The notes beneath the pieces were generated by a model. It was given only the letters and a program-made list of their open reading frames with translations. It ran no database searches and had not been told where the DNA came from. Below, in pieces: positions 56,600 through 64,000 of a stretch of DNA of 64,000 nt (positions within the stretch are counted from its first letter, which is position 1; every line of letters begins with the position of its first letter). A program made the translations under genes and the position numbers. The stretch is from Lachnospiraceae bacterium (GTDB lineage: Bacteria > Bacillota > Clostridia > Lachnospirales > Lachnospiraceae), in contig CABIXN010000009.1 in NCBI GenBank assembly GCA_902362715.1, forward strand, positions 1 through 64,000. Reading direction: 5' to 3'.

Positions 56600-56785
56600 T
56601 CTCTGTCCTTTTGCCTGAGAGATTAAGCAATAAAGCCTTGCACCTTCGGCACTCAAATACGTCTGAGATTCTCCAGAGTCACAATCCATTTGCAGTCCTC
56701 ATCCAAAATCTTCTAATTTTGGACACCTGAGAGTTTTGCTCCTTCGGATGATATTACATCAATTTCCTGCAAACTTCTTCTTGTT
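56600..56785 (-). ncRNA. Tandem glycine riboswitch
   Basis: Minus strand. Aptamer 1 has CCGAAGGAGCAAAACTCTCAGG (its core split as CCGAAGGAGC and CTCTCAGG), a linker stem, then aptamer 2: CTGGAGAATCTCAGACG, TGCCGAAGGTGCAAGGC and TCTCTCAGGCAAAAGGACAG. The repeated CCGAAGG...GC and CTCTCAGG...GGACAG cores are diagnostic. It controls the downstream symporter. The 5' boundary is approximate. Confidence 0.93.
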
Positions 56786-56803
56786 TCTATTCAATACTTT
56801 ACT

Positions 56804-56832
56804 ACGATACAGATATTTCTATAAAAAGTCAA
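56804..56832 (-). promoter_or_regulatory. Promoter of the riboswitch/symporter transcript
   Basis: Minus strand TTGACT (56827-56832), 17 bases, TATCGT (56804-56809), just downstream of the FliB-like gene stop. Confidence 0.7.
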
Positions 56833-56851
56833 GGATTTTTTTTAATTCCTT

Positions 56852-58006
56852 TTATCCCAGCGTACAAACCAGCAGGTGGTCCAGATCAAAAAAAGGATCT
56901 TCCGACATCATCTTATCTATTTTATGAAGATTCAAATCCGAATGTTCAATTTCTCTGGCATATCTATGGGAAATCTCAATCTGATCTTCGAAAGAATACG
57001 CTTCTTTCTTTATCATCCAGGAAGCCAGATTCAGTTCCCTGATCAGCAGTGTATGAACCACTGCCAGTTTCAATTTCCCAAAAGCATTTCCATCATACAC
57101 CGCCCCGCAGAAATAACTGAAAATAAAATATTCCAGCAGTCTTTCATATTCATAATTCCGGTCAGCATAAGCGGTACAAAACTCCTCTCTCCTGCTTATA
57201 TAGATGCCTGGCGGCGTTTCTTCATACAAAAGCCCTTCACACTTTTTCAGCCAGCTCTCCCACTCCGGATCCAGCACTTCCAGCTGATGAAGCCGGTACA
57301 TCATTCCATGCATCAGATAGCACCTGACTTCACCGCGGTTTTCGTATCTTCTCCACTTCTTTTGAATTTTTTCGGGAAAATCCGGCTGCCGGTAACGCTT
57401 TAATAAATCATCCACCGCAAACAGCTCCTGGCGGCTCAGCCGGTTCTGCAGATCATGGACTGCTGCCAGCATCAGAGCTGTTTTTATCTCAAAAGACATA
57501 TCCTCTCTTCGGATCGTCTCAAAAAGAAATTCCCGTATTTCCTGAAGCTTTGTAAATAAAAAGAAATCAAATACATCATATTCTTCTGTATCACTTTCCT
57601 GCTCCCGGGTCTTAAAAGAAATTGGCCGTTTTGTTCCAAGTATCAACCTTGCGGCCTCCGGGCAGGATAATGACAGGGAGATTTCCCTCAGATTTTCAAA
57701 TTCTTCATAGTGTCTGGGATATCTGCGGCAGGTTTTGCAAAGATACTCTTCTCCTGCCTCCAGACAGATATCACACAGATTCTGTTCATTGAGGAACGCA
57801 CAGCGTTTGTGATCGTACTGCAAAAAGGTCCCCTCCGGCCAGTCAACAGAATTATACAGACGATTTCCAAAAGGTCCTTTTTCCTTTTTGTACTTTTTCA
57901 GAGTCTTTTTGTCAATGGCAATCTGCCAGCCCGCACAGCAGGTGTCACTGCATTGATGGGCTGTACACTTAAATTGTTTATAATAATACGGATATGTATA
58001 TTCCAT
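56852..58006 (-). CDS. FliB-like lysine N-methylase
   Basis: 384 residues. The N-terminus MEYTYPYYYKQFKCTA with CSDTCCAGWQIAID, RCAFLNEQNLCDIC and YLCKTCRRYPRH gives the cysteine-rich region of the FliB / YkgJ-type family (flagellin lysine N-methylase). The cysteines should hold an iron-sulfur cluster or zinc. In Salmonella FliB methylates flagellin lysines. No flagellar gene is in this window, so the target may be another surface protein or lie elsewhere. Eight bases downstream of the subtilase. Confidence 0.82.
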   Translation of the reverse strand: MEYTYPYYYKQFKCTAHQCSDTCCAGWQIAIDKKTLKKYKKEKGPFGNRLYNSVDWPEGTFLQYDHKRCAFLNEQNLCDICLEAGEEYLCKTCRRYPRHYEEFENLREISLSLSCPEAARLILGTKRPISFKTREQESDTEEYDVFDFFLFTKLQEIREFLFETIRREDMSFEIKTALMLAAVHDLQNRLSRQELFAVDDLLKRYRQPDFPEKIQKKWRRYENRGEVRCYLMHGMMYRLHQLEVLDPEWESWLKKCEGLLYEETPPGIYISRREEFCTAYADRNYEYERLLEYFIFSYFCGAVYDGNAFGKLKLAVVHTLLIRELNLASWMIKKEAYSFEDQIEISHRYAREIEHSDLNLHKIDKMMSEDPFFDLDHLLVCTLG

Positions 58007-58013
58007 GTTCTCC

Positions 58014-59477
58014 CTACTTTCTCATTTGAATTGCCGCACTGGCCGCTTTCTCTGCATTCAGCAGACCGTCTCTTTGATCATTCACCAGACAATTATCGGC
58101 AGTGCTGCACAAAATCTCTTTGATCTGGCTCCCGTCCAGACTGGGATTGAAAGAAGCCAGCAGCACAGCTGTGCCGGAAACATAAGGCGCTGCCATAGAG
58201 GTTCCCATCATACCGCCATAGCTTCCTTTTCTTTTTCCAAGGAAATTCTCCTTCACTATCGTACTGTAAATATCATTGTCCCCTCCTCCGGGAGCAATCA
58301 GATCCACACGTTCTCCGGGGCTGCTGTAATCAGCCAGTGAAAGACTTCCATCTTCATTTTGTTTCGCTGCCCCCACAACCAGAATCCGGCCTTTTACCTC
58401 TGGAGCATCAATGGCAGCTAACGGATCGCAGGATGCATCCGTTTCCGGCAGATTTCCGGCGGCTTTACAGATCAAAAAATCATACCCGTGATTCAGAAAT
58501 GCCAAAAACAGCTTTTCAAGCTGCACGGTATATGCTTCTATATTGGGATTTCCTTTTACAGCTTCCTCCGTCAAATCATCCCCGCCAAAGCAGGTGAGAC
58601 TTAAATTAATCACCTTACAGCCACGATCTGCAATCAGATAAGTAAACGCAGTCTCAAGCCCCATCAGATCTATTTTATCATCTTTCACCCCAAGTCCAAA
58701 CACAGAAGCACCGTACAGATTTCTTTTCTCTGTGGGAATGATACCGGTTATGCCAATCCCGTTATCAAATCCGGCAGCAGCAATCCCGGCCACATGAGTC
58801 CCGTGGGTTTCTAACTGCCCCTCTTCATCATACAGCTGATTGGCAAGAGGCATCTCCGTAAAGTTCAAATCTTCATGTTCTGTATAAAACCCGGTGTCCA
58901 GAATCCCTAAATTTACAGAAGTCTTCATCTGCTCTTTCAGTTTCCAGACCTGATCCATATGCACCGCTTTCATCCCCCAGGTTTCATTGACAGAAAGCTC
59001 TCCTGTCCACTCCTTTTCCCACCTGCTGTCTGAAGGCATGGCCCCTGATAAAATGCTGCACAAAATATTAGGTGTTCCGCATACGGCAATTCCCTTCTGT
59101 ATCAACTTCTTCTGGACCTGCTCTAATTCCGGATAGGTATAACAATCCGGAAACCTGATCTGCACCACAGACACAGCTTTCAGCTCCCCTGCAATCGTTC
59201 CGTGATACTCACTTACAGCATTCAAAACATCTGCTTTGGAACATTCTGCCGCAAGCGTAATGAGAAGCTCATTATCTATGTACTCTATACCGCTGTTTTC
59301 ATCTACCGCCGCATGTTTTTTATCCGGCTTCGTATAATAACTTTGTTTTGCTGGATCATAAGGCAAATTTACCGCTTTTGTCTTAATTTTTCCTGCAGAT
59401 ATAAAAGCAGAAATACTCACCCCTGCCGCCGCGGCAAATATCACAGCAAAAACGAAAACTTTTCCTTTCTGTTTCAT
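58014..59477 (-). CDS. Exported S8 subtilisin-like serine protease
   Basis: 487 residues. A signal peptide or anchor (KGKVFVFAVIFAAAAGVSIS) is followed by an inhibitor-like prodomain (DNELLITLAAECSKADVLNA). The catalytic triad is Asp in LGILDTGFYTEHEDL, His in ETHGTHVAGIAAAG and Ser in GTSMAAPYVSGTAVL; the oxyanion Asn is in CKAAGNLPE. Complete and likely active outside the membrane. AGAGGAACC precedes the ATG. Repeat copy F lies between it and prfA. Confidence 0.93.
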   Translation of the reverse strand: MKQKGKVFVFAVIFAAAAGVSISAFISAGKIKTKAVNLPYDPAKQSYYTKPDKKHAAVDENSGIEYIDNELLITLAAECSKADVLNAVSEYHGTIAGELKAVSVVQIRFPDCYTYPELEQVQKKLIQKGIAVCGTPNILCSILSGAMPSDSRWEKEWTGELSVNETWGMKAVHMDQVWKLKEQMKTSVNLGILDTGFYTEHEDLNFTEMPLANQLYDEEGQLETHGTHVAGIAAAGFDNGIGITGIIPTEKRNLYGASVFGLGVKDDKIDLMGLETAFTYLIADRGCKVINLSLTCFGGDDLTEEAVKGNPNIEAYTVQLEKLFLAFLNHGYDFLICKAAGNLPETDASCDPLAAIDAPEVKGRILVVGAAKQNEDGSLSLADYSSPGERVDLIAPGGGDNDIYSTIVKENFLGKRKGSYGGMMGTSMAAPYVSGTAVLLASFNPSLDGSQIKEILCSTADNCLVNDQRDGLLNAEKAASAAIQMRK

Positions 59478-59534
59478 TTTGGTTCCTCTCAGACTGATAA
59501 CAGTTCCATCTGCAGATTAAATTTCCTATAGATT

Positions 59535-59693
59535 AAAAAAGAATCCTGCCGCAGCAGGATTCTCCGCCTGCGGCGGGTTGCGTAAACAACATGATTCCTC
59601 TCCGCCGCAGTGCGAGCATCAGCGGAGCGTTTTTTGCTCTATAGGAATCGGTACTTTTCAACTTTATCACAACACAGTATTTCCTATAGAGCA
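59535..59693. repeat. Structured intergenic repeat, copy F
   Basis: M1 (GAATCCTGC-CGCA-GCAGGATTC), M2 with apical GTTGC-GTAA-ACAAC, M3 with perfect CTCTATAGGAA/TTCCTATAGAG arms. Just to its left, 59523-59533 repeats the M3 right arm (TTTCCTATAGA), so the unit looks like part of a former tandem or circularly permuted array. On the minus strand M1 plus a T-run forms a terminator for prfA. Confidence 0.92.
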
Positions 59694-59727
59694 AGAAAGG
59701 CAATTCATTTCTGAATCGCCTCCCCTT

Positions 59728-60801
59728 CTAGTTTTCCTGCATATTTGCCATTTTAGCCGCCTGGTCCGCAGCAATCAGACTGTCAATAATTTCCTGGATA
59801 TCCCCGTTCATAATATTTTCCAGCTTATACAGAGTCAGTTTAATACGGTGGTCTGTAACACGGCCCTGGGGGAAATTATAAGTACGAATCTTTTCTGAAC
59901 GGTCCCCGGTTCCAACCTGGCTTCTTCTGGCCTCCGCTTCTGCATCATGGGCCTTCTGGCATTCCAGATCATACAGCTTTGCACGCAGTACTTTTAATGC
60001 TTTATCTTTATTTTTCAGCTGTGACTTCTCATCCTGACAGGAAATCACAATTCCGGTAGGTATATGTGTCAGACGTACTGCAGAATCAGTTGTGTTGACG
60101 CACTGTCCGCCGTTTCCGGAAGCACGGAACACATCAAATTTACAATCGTTCATGTCAATGGCAACATCCACATCCTCCGCTTCCGGCATAATAGCAACGG
60201 TAATGGTAGATGTATGAATACGGCCTCCCGACTCTGTCTCCGGCACACGCTGGACACGATGCACGCCGCTTTCATATTTCAACACAGAGTAAGCTCCCTG
60301 GCCGGTCACCATAAAACTTACATACTTCATGCCGCCGATACCAATTTCCTCCACATCCATAGTCTCTACCTTCCAGCGGCGGGACTCTGCATAATGTACA
60401 TACATACGGTAAATTTCCGCAGCAAATAAAGCTGCCTCGTCCCCTCCTGCTCCGGCGCGGATCTCCACAATAACATTTTTATCATCATTGGGGTCTTTCG
60501 GAAGAAGTAAAATCTTCATCTGTCCTTCTAGCTCTTCCACTCTGGCTTTTGATTCATTCAGCTCTTCCTTAGCCAGTTCCCGCATTTCTTCATCGCTTTC
60601 TTCCTGCAGAAGCTCCAGGCTGTCCTCGATGTTCTGTCTGCACTGCTTATATTCTCTGTATGCCTCCACAATGGGCGCAAGATCACTCTGCTCTTTCATC
60701 AGTTTTCGAAACCGGTTCTGATCATCTGATACACCCGGTTCACTTAATTCGCTTAACACTTCTTCAAAACGAATCAAAAGATCTTCCAATTTATCAAACA
60801 T
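59728..60801 (-). CDS. prfA: Peptide chain release factor 1
   Basis: 357 residues from [15 protein letters not shown]. The catalytic GGQ lies in [19 protein letters not shown]. The RF1-type [15 protein letters not shown] and [17 protein letters not shown] motifs and a Ser/Ala-rich codon-recognition loop typical of UAA/UAG readers support RF1. It overlaps prmC, whose product methylates the GGQ glutamine. Confidence 0.97.
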   Translation of the reverse strand: MFDKLEDLLIRFEEVLSELSEPGVSDDQNRFRKLMKEQSDLAPIVEAYREYKQCRQNIEDSLELLQEESDEEMRELAKEELNESKARVEELEGQMKILLLPKDPNDDKNVIVEIRAGAGGDEAALFAAEIYRMYVHYAESRRWKVETMDVEEIGIGGMKYVSFMVTGQGAYSVLKYESGVHRVQRVPETESGGRIHTSTITVAIMPEAEDVDVAIDMNDCKFDVFRASGNGGQCVNTTDSAVRLTHIPTGIVISCQDEKSQLKNKDKALKVLRAKLYDLECQKAHDAEAEARRSQVGTGDRSEKIRTYNFPQGRVTDHRIKLTLYKLENIMNGDIQEIIDSLIAADQAAKMANMQEN

Positions 60802-61633
60802 GTTTCGCTCTCCTTCCAATTACAACCCGGTCCAGCCCGGCTAAATCTTTCAAAACCAGAATCTCTGTAAATCCCTTCCGGTTTAAAATCTCCGATACAG
60901 CCCCTCCCTGATCGCAGCCAATTTCAAATATCAGTATCCCCTCTTCCTTCAAATACCGAATACCTTCCTTTGCTATTTCCCTGTAAAAATGCAGGCCGTC
61001 TAAAGCGCCGTCTAAAGCTTTCCTGGGCTCATAATCCCGCACTTCCGGCATTAATGTTTCTATTACATCAGAGGGTATATAGGGTGGATTTGACACAATC
61101 ACATCAAATTCCCCTTCTGTCTTTTCAAACAGATCACTCTGTAAAAAACGGATTTCCGTCTGGTTTTTATCACTGTTATAAGCAGCAACTTTCAGCGCAG
61201 GCGCTGAAATATCCGCCGCTGTCATCTGAATTTCCGGCTGATAATGTTTCAGGCTCACCGCAATGCACCCTGATCCGGTACACAGATCAAGAACTTTCAT
61301 TCCGGGCTTTAAGTAATTCAGCGCCGTCTCCACTAGTATTTCAGTATCCTGCCTGGGAATCAGCACATCCGGGGTCACCTTAAAAGCCAGCCCCATAAAT
61401 TCCTGTTGACCAGTCAGATACTGCAGAGGAATACGCTCACAACGCTTTGCCGCTATTTCCAGAAGCTTCTCATACTGCTCCCCGGGCATTTCTTCCATTT
61501 CATGCAGAAAATAGAAACTTCTGTTTATGCCGCAGACCTCTTCCATTAAAAACCAGGCATCTGAAATCTCATTTTCAATTCCTGCTGACTTTAAAAGCTT
61601 CTGTACATTTCTGTATGCTTCTCCGTATATCAT
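60794..61633 (-). CDS. prmC: Release factor glutamine methyltransferase
   Basis: 279 residues. Helical N-domain, then SAM-binding [18 protein letters not shown] and the catalytic [11 protein letters not shown] (NPPY). It methylates the GGQ glutamine of RF1/RF2. Stop overlaps the prfA start and its own start overlaps the DUF1385 gene stop, so the three are translationally coupled. Confidence 0.97.
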   Translation of the reverse strand: MIYGEAYRNVQKLLKSAGIENEISDAWFLMEEVCGINRSFYFLHEMEEMPGEQYEKLLEIAAKRCERIPLQYLTGQQEFMGLAFKVTPDVLIPRQDTEILVETALNYLKPGMKVLDLCTGSGCIAVSLKHYQPEIQMTAADISAPALKVAAYNSDKNQTEIRFLQSDLFEKTEGEFDVIVSNPPYIPSDVIETLMPEVRDYEPRKALDGALDGLHFYREIAKEGIRYLKEEGILIFEIGCDQGGAVSEILNRKGFTEILVLKDLAGLDRVVIGRRAKHV

Positions 61634-62640
61634 GACACTGCTTCTCCGGAGGACACCTCTTCTTTCATTTCTTTCTGATATTCTTTCCAGTCAAAAACCG
61701 CTTCCACAGACGCAATTCCAACCTGAATCATATCATCATCCGGCTCCTTTGTAGTCAGCCCCTGCATCCACATCCCGGGTTTACTCAAGAAATTAATAAA
61801 AGCATTATCATATCTGCCGGCAAGCCGGAGTATTTCATAAGAAAGTCCTGCAATTACCGGTACCAAAAGAAGCCGGATCACCAGCCTCATAGTATGTGAA
61901 TCCACACGGATAAACAAAAACAAAATAATACTGATTACAACAACAAACATCAGAAAACTTGTTCCGCAGCGTTTATGTTCCTTGGAGCTTTTTCTGACAT
62001 TCTCCACATTGAGTTCCAGGCCATGCTCAATGCAGTTGATACACTTATGCTCTGCACCATGGTACATAAAAACCCGCTGAATCTCTTTCATTCTTGAAAT
62101 CAGAAGAATATATGCCACAAAAATCACAAGTCTGATAATGCCCTCAAAGACCGCTACCGCTGTCTGTGACGCAACAGCACGGTTAAACAGCATAGACAGG
62201 TAATACGGCAGTATCATAAAAACCGCTACTGCAATCACTACCGATACAATCACTACCCCTGTCATCATGGCCTTTTCCTTTGTATTCTGCTGTTTCTGAT
62301 CTGTTTTCAGCAGATCTTCCGGATTGGTTACAGCCTCCCCTTTTTCTTTTATCTCTTTTGTCCTGCCCTTCTTCTTGTCTTCCGGCTCTTCCTCCTCTTC
62401 AAAAAAAGATGCCGAATACATAAGTGTGGACATTCCTAAAACAAGAGAATCAATAAAGCTGATGATACCGCGTACCATAGGTATCTTCTTCCAGACGGAG
62501 TCTCCTCCGATTCCCTTGTACTGTTTCACTGCCACTTCAATTTCCTGATCAGGCTTTCTGACTGCAACCGCATACTGATCGCCATTGCGCATCATTACGC
62601 CTTCCATTACTGCCTGACCACCGATTCCGGAGTATTTCAT
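61630..62640 (-). CDS. DUF1385 membrane protein
   Basis: 336 residues. Starts KYSGIGGQAVMEGVMMRNGD, the family signature, followed by a highly charged cytoplasmic insert (FEEEEEPEDKKKGRTKEIKE) and about five membrane segments, with MYHGAEHKCINCIEHG containing the conserved His/Glu/Cys cluster. Function unknown; almost always next to rpmE and prfA/prmC in Clostridia, as here. Confidence 0.93.
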   Translation of the reverse strand: MKYSGIGGQAVMEGVMMRNGDQYAVAVRKPDQEIEVAVKQYKGIGGDSVWKKIPMVRGIISFIDSLVLGMSTLMYSASFFEEEEEPEDKKKGRTKEIKEKGEAVTNPEDLLKTDQKQQNTKEKAMMTGVVIVSVVIAVAVFMILPYYLSMLFNRAVASQTAVAVFEGIIRLVIFVAYILLISRMKEIQRVFMYHGAEHKCINCIEHGLELNVENVRKSSKEHKRCGTSFLMFVVVISIILFLFIRVDSHTMRLVIRLLLVPVIAGLSYEILRLAGRYDNAFINFLSKPGMWMQGLTTKEPDDDMIQVGIASVEAVFDWKEYQKEMKEEVSSGEAVS

Positions 62641-62659
62641 ATTCTCCTCCTACTTATAT

Positions 62660-62695
62660 TAAAATAGGTTGAGATTTTGCAACCTCAACCTTATT
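62660..62695 (-). terminator. Terminator-like hairpin after rpmE
   Basis: Minus strand AGGTTGAG-10-CTCAACCT followed by ATTTTAAT. Placed between rpmE and the DUF1385 gene; the T-run is modest, so it may only attenuate. Confidence 0.65.
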
Positions 62696-62711
62696 TTTGA
62701 AATATCTGCTA

Positions 62712-62921
62712 TTATTTTAAGCCGTATTTTCTGTTGAACTTATCAATACGTCCACGAGCCTGAGCTGCTTTCTGCTGTCCTGTATAGAATGGATGGCATT
62801 TAGAACAGATTTCAACGTGGATATCCTGCTTTGTAGAACCTGTTACGAAAGTGTTTCCGCAGTTGCAGGTTACAGTTGCCTGATAATAGTCTGGATGTAT
62901 TCCTTCTCTCATTATTTTCAC
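62712..62921 (-). CDS. rpmE: 50S ribosomal protein L31
   Basis: 69 residues: [20 protein letters not shown] after a three-residue MKI start extension, with Cys16-type CNCG and [12 protein letters not shown] giving the four zinc-binding cysteines, so this is the zinc (C+) form. Ends [13 protein letters not shown]. Located downstream of rho as in most Clostridia. Confidence 0.97.
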   Translation of the reverse strand: MKIMREGIHPDYYQATVTCNCGNTFVTGSTKQDIHVEICSKCHPFYTGQQKAAQARGRIDKFNRKYGLK

Positions 62922-63068
62922 CTCTCATACCAAATTTCTTTGTTTTCCCGCACTATTATATGCCTCTTAGAAACAATAAACTTGTTTGTTTTATCAGCTT
63001 GTTCTGATAAACAGCTTTGATATTGTAGCACAGGAATGAAAAATATGCAATAGTTTTAGGAAAATCTA

Positions 63069-64000
63069 TTAAAAGAGTTTTCTCTTCTTCACCATCTGGA
63101 CAAATTCCCGGTTGTTTTTCGTATGAAGGAACATCTGAAGAATATTTTCAACCGCTTCATCGCCTTTCATGCCATTTAATGCTTTGCGCATAATATAAAC
63201 AGCTTCCTGCTCTTCTCTGTCAAGGAGCAGATCTTCTCTCCTGGTTCCGGATTTCGGAATATCAATGGCAGGAAAAACCCGTTTTTCAGACAATTTCCGG
63301 TCCAGCACCAGCTCCATATTTCCGGTTCCTTTAAACTCTTCGTATACAACATCATCCATTTTACTTCCGGTTTCCACTAAAGCGGTAGCCAGAATCGTAA
63401 GGCTTCCGCCCTCCCGCATATTTCTGGCCGCACCAAAAAACCGCTTCGGCATATGCAGCGCTCCCGGGTCAAGTCCTCCAGAAAGGGTCCGTCCGCTGGG
63501 GGGGACTACAAGATTATAAGCTCTGGCAAGTCTTGTAATGCTGTCTAATAAAATAATAACATCTTTTTTGTGTTCTACCAGACGCTTCGCCCGCTCGATT
63601 ACCATCTCTGATACCCTTTTGTGGTGTTCCGGAAGTTCGTCAAAAGTAGAATAAATAACCTCCGTATTATCCCCTTCAATAGCTTCCTTAATATCGGTAA
63701 CCTCCTCCGGACGCTCATCAATGAGAAGGATAATCAGATGCATCTCCGGATTATTCTTTTTAATTGCCTTTGCCACATCCTTAAGCAGCGTTGTTTTACC
63801 AGCTTTTGGAGGGGCCACAATCATTCCCCTCTGTCCCTTTCCCACAGGTGAGATCAAATCCACAATCCTCATAGATACTCCGCTTGTATAAGTCTCAAGC
63901 CGCAGCCTCTCATTTGGAAAAATAGGAGTAAGATCTTCAAAGGCTTTTCGTCTGGCAGCCTCCGCCGGATGCATCCCATTAATAGAAGAAATAAAAAGCA
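63069..64000 (-). CDS. rho: Transcription termination factor Rho (5' part outside the window)
   Basis: At least 310 C-terminal codons; the frame is open to the right edge, with residues LFISSING before MHPAEAARR. Walker A is [14 protein letters not shown], Walker [17 protein letters not shown], then the Q-loop/R-loop region [20 protein letters not shown] and [17 protein letters not shown]. The RNA-binding N-domain lies outside. ATP-driven hexameric helicase for transcript termination. Confidence 0.97.
   Translation of the reverse strand, partial: LFISSINGMHPAEAARRKAFEDLTPIFPNERLRLETYTSGVSMRIVDLISPVGKGQRGMIVAPPKAGKTTLLKDVAKAIKKNNPEMHLIILLIDERPEEVTDIKEAIEGDNTEVIYSTFDELPEHHKRVSEMVIERAKRLVEHKKDVIILLDSITRLARAYNLVVPPSGRTLSGGLDPGALHMPKRFFGAARNMREGGSLTILATALVETGSKMDDVVYEEFKGTGNMELVLDRKLSEKRVFPAIDIPKSGTRREDLLLDREEQEAVYIMRKALNGMKGDEAVENILQMFLHTKNNREFVQMVKKRKLF

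Noticed and set aside
62922..63068. TTATCAG/CTGATAA hairpin between rho and rpmE
   Set aside because: Minus-strand tail is AAAACAAAC rather than Ts, so it is not a clear rho terminator; could be incidental or an L31/rho leader structure.

Overview
The window reads as a chromosomal segment of a low-to-moderate-GC Gram-positive gut anaerobe of the Lachnospiraceae, most like Blautia and relatives. This is inference from gene content and style: a giant Cna-B adhesin with a VKTGD-type sorting signal, a CoA-dehydratase activase, ferredoxin-type aldo/keto reductase, AddAB, a CIRCE element, a tandem glycine riboswitch, and the conserved order rho-rpmE-DUF1385-prmC-prfA. Nearly all genes lie on the minus strand. 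The plus-strand genes are the activase, htpG and a LacI regulator.

Layout. 1-404: 5' part of a PD-(D/E)XK transposase-like nuclease. 644-14775: a surface module made of a 3311-residue VWA/Cna-B adhesin, a response regulator, a 7TM histidine kinase and a tyrosine recombinase. Between kinase and recombinase are two perfect 25-bp inverted repeats (13629-13653 and 13894-13918) bounding a segment that carries an outward promoter, which I read as an invertible promoter (phase switch) currently facing away from the kinase. 14957-29625: housekeeping and miscellaneous genes (XRE membrane regulator, MocR regulator lacking its PLP lysine, GlnRS, rhomboid-like protein, LysM protein, activase, acyltransferase, aldo/keto reductase, HrcA-type CIRCE plus htpG).

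29726-45072: a catabolic island built as two operons plus a LacI regulator. One operon holds a SnoaL/NTF2-like protein, four TIM-barrel isomerase-like proteins and a Gfo/Idh/MocA oxidoreductase. The other holds an RbsABC-type importer, a CocE/NonD hydrolase, a DUF6379-type small beta subunit, a fifth TIM barrel, a VOC protein and a DAPG/phloretin-hydrolase-like protein. The oxidoreductase plus TIM-barrel alpha plus DUF6379 beta subunits match the known C-glycoside deglycosidase systems (DgpA/DgpBC, DfgAB), so the island probably imports and breaks down plant polyphenol glycosides. A TGTAAATTT motif recurs in the promoter regions of both operons.

45519-58006: PrsA/SurA-like foldase, a small unknown protein, Maf, AddA, AddB, a sodium:alanine/glycine symporter behind a tandem glycine riboswitch, and a FliB-like lysine N-methylase. 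58014-64000: subtilase, prfA, prmC, DUF1385, rpmE and the 3' part of rho.

A structured intergenic repeat of about 155 bp occurs in five nearly full copies plus one partial copy and one remnant, always in the same orientation and always between minus-strand genes. Its stems are kept by compensatory and wobble changes, its hairpins end in T-runs on both strands, and two copies sit between the only visible promoter and the coding sequence (addB and the symporter). I do not recognise it as a named element. It and the phase switch are the two most interesting items here, followed by the glycoside island.
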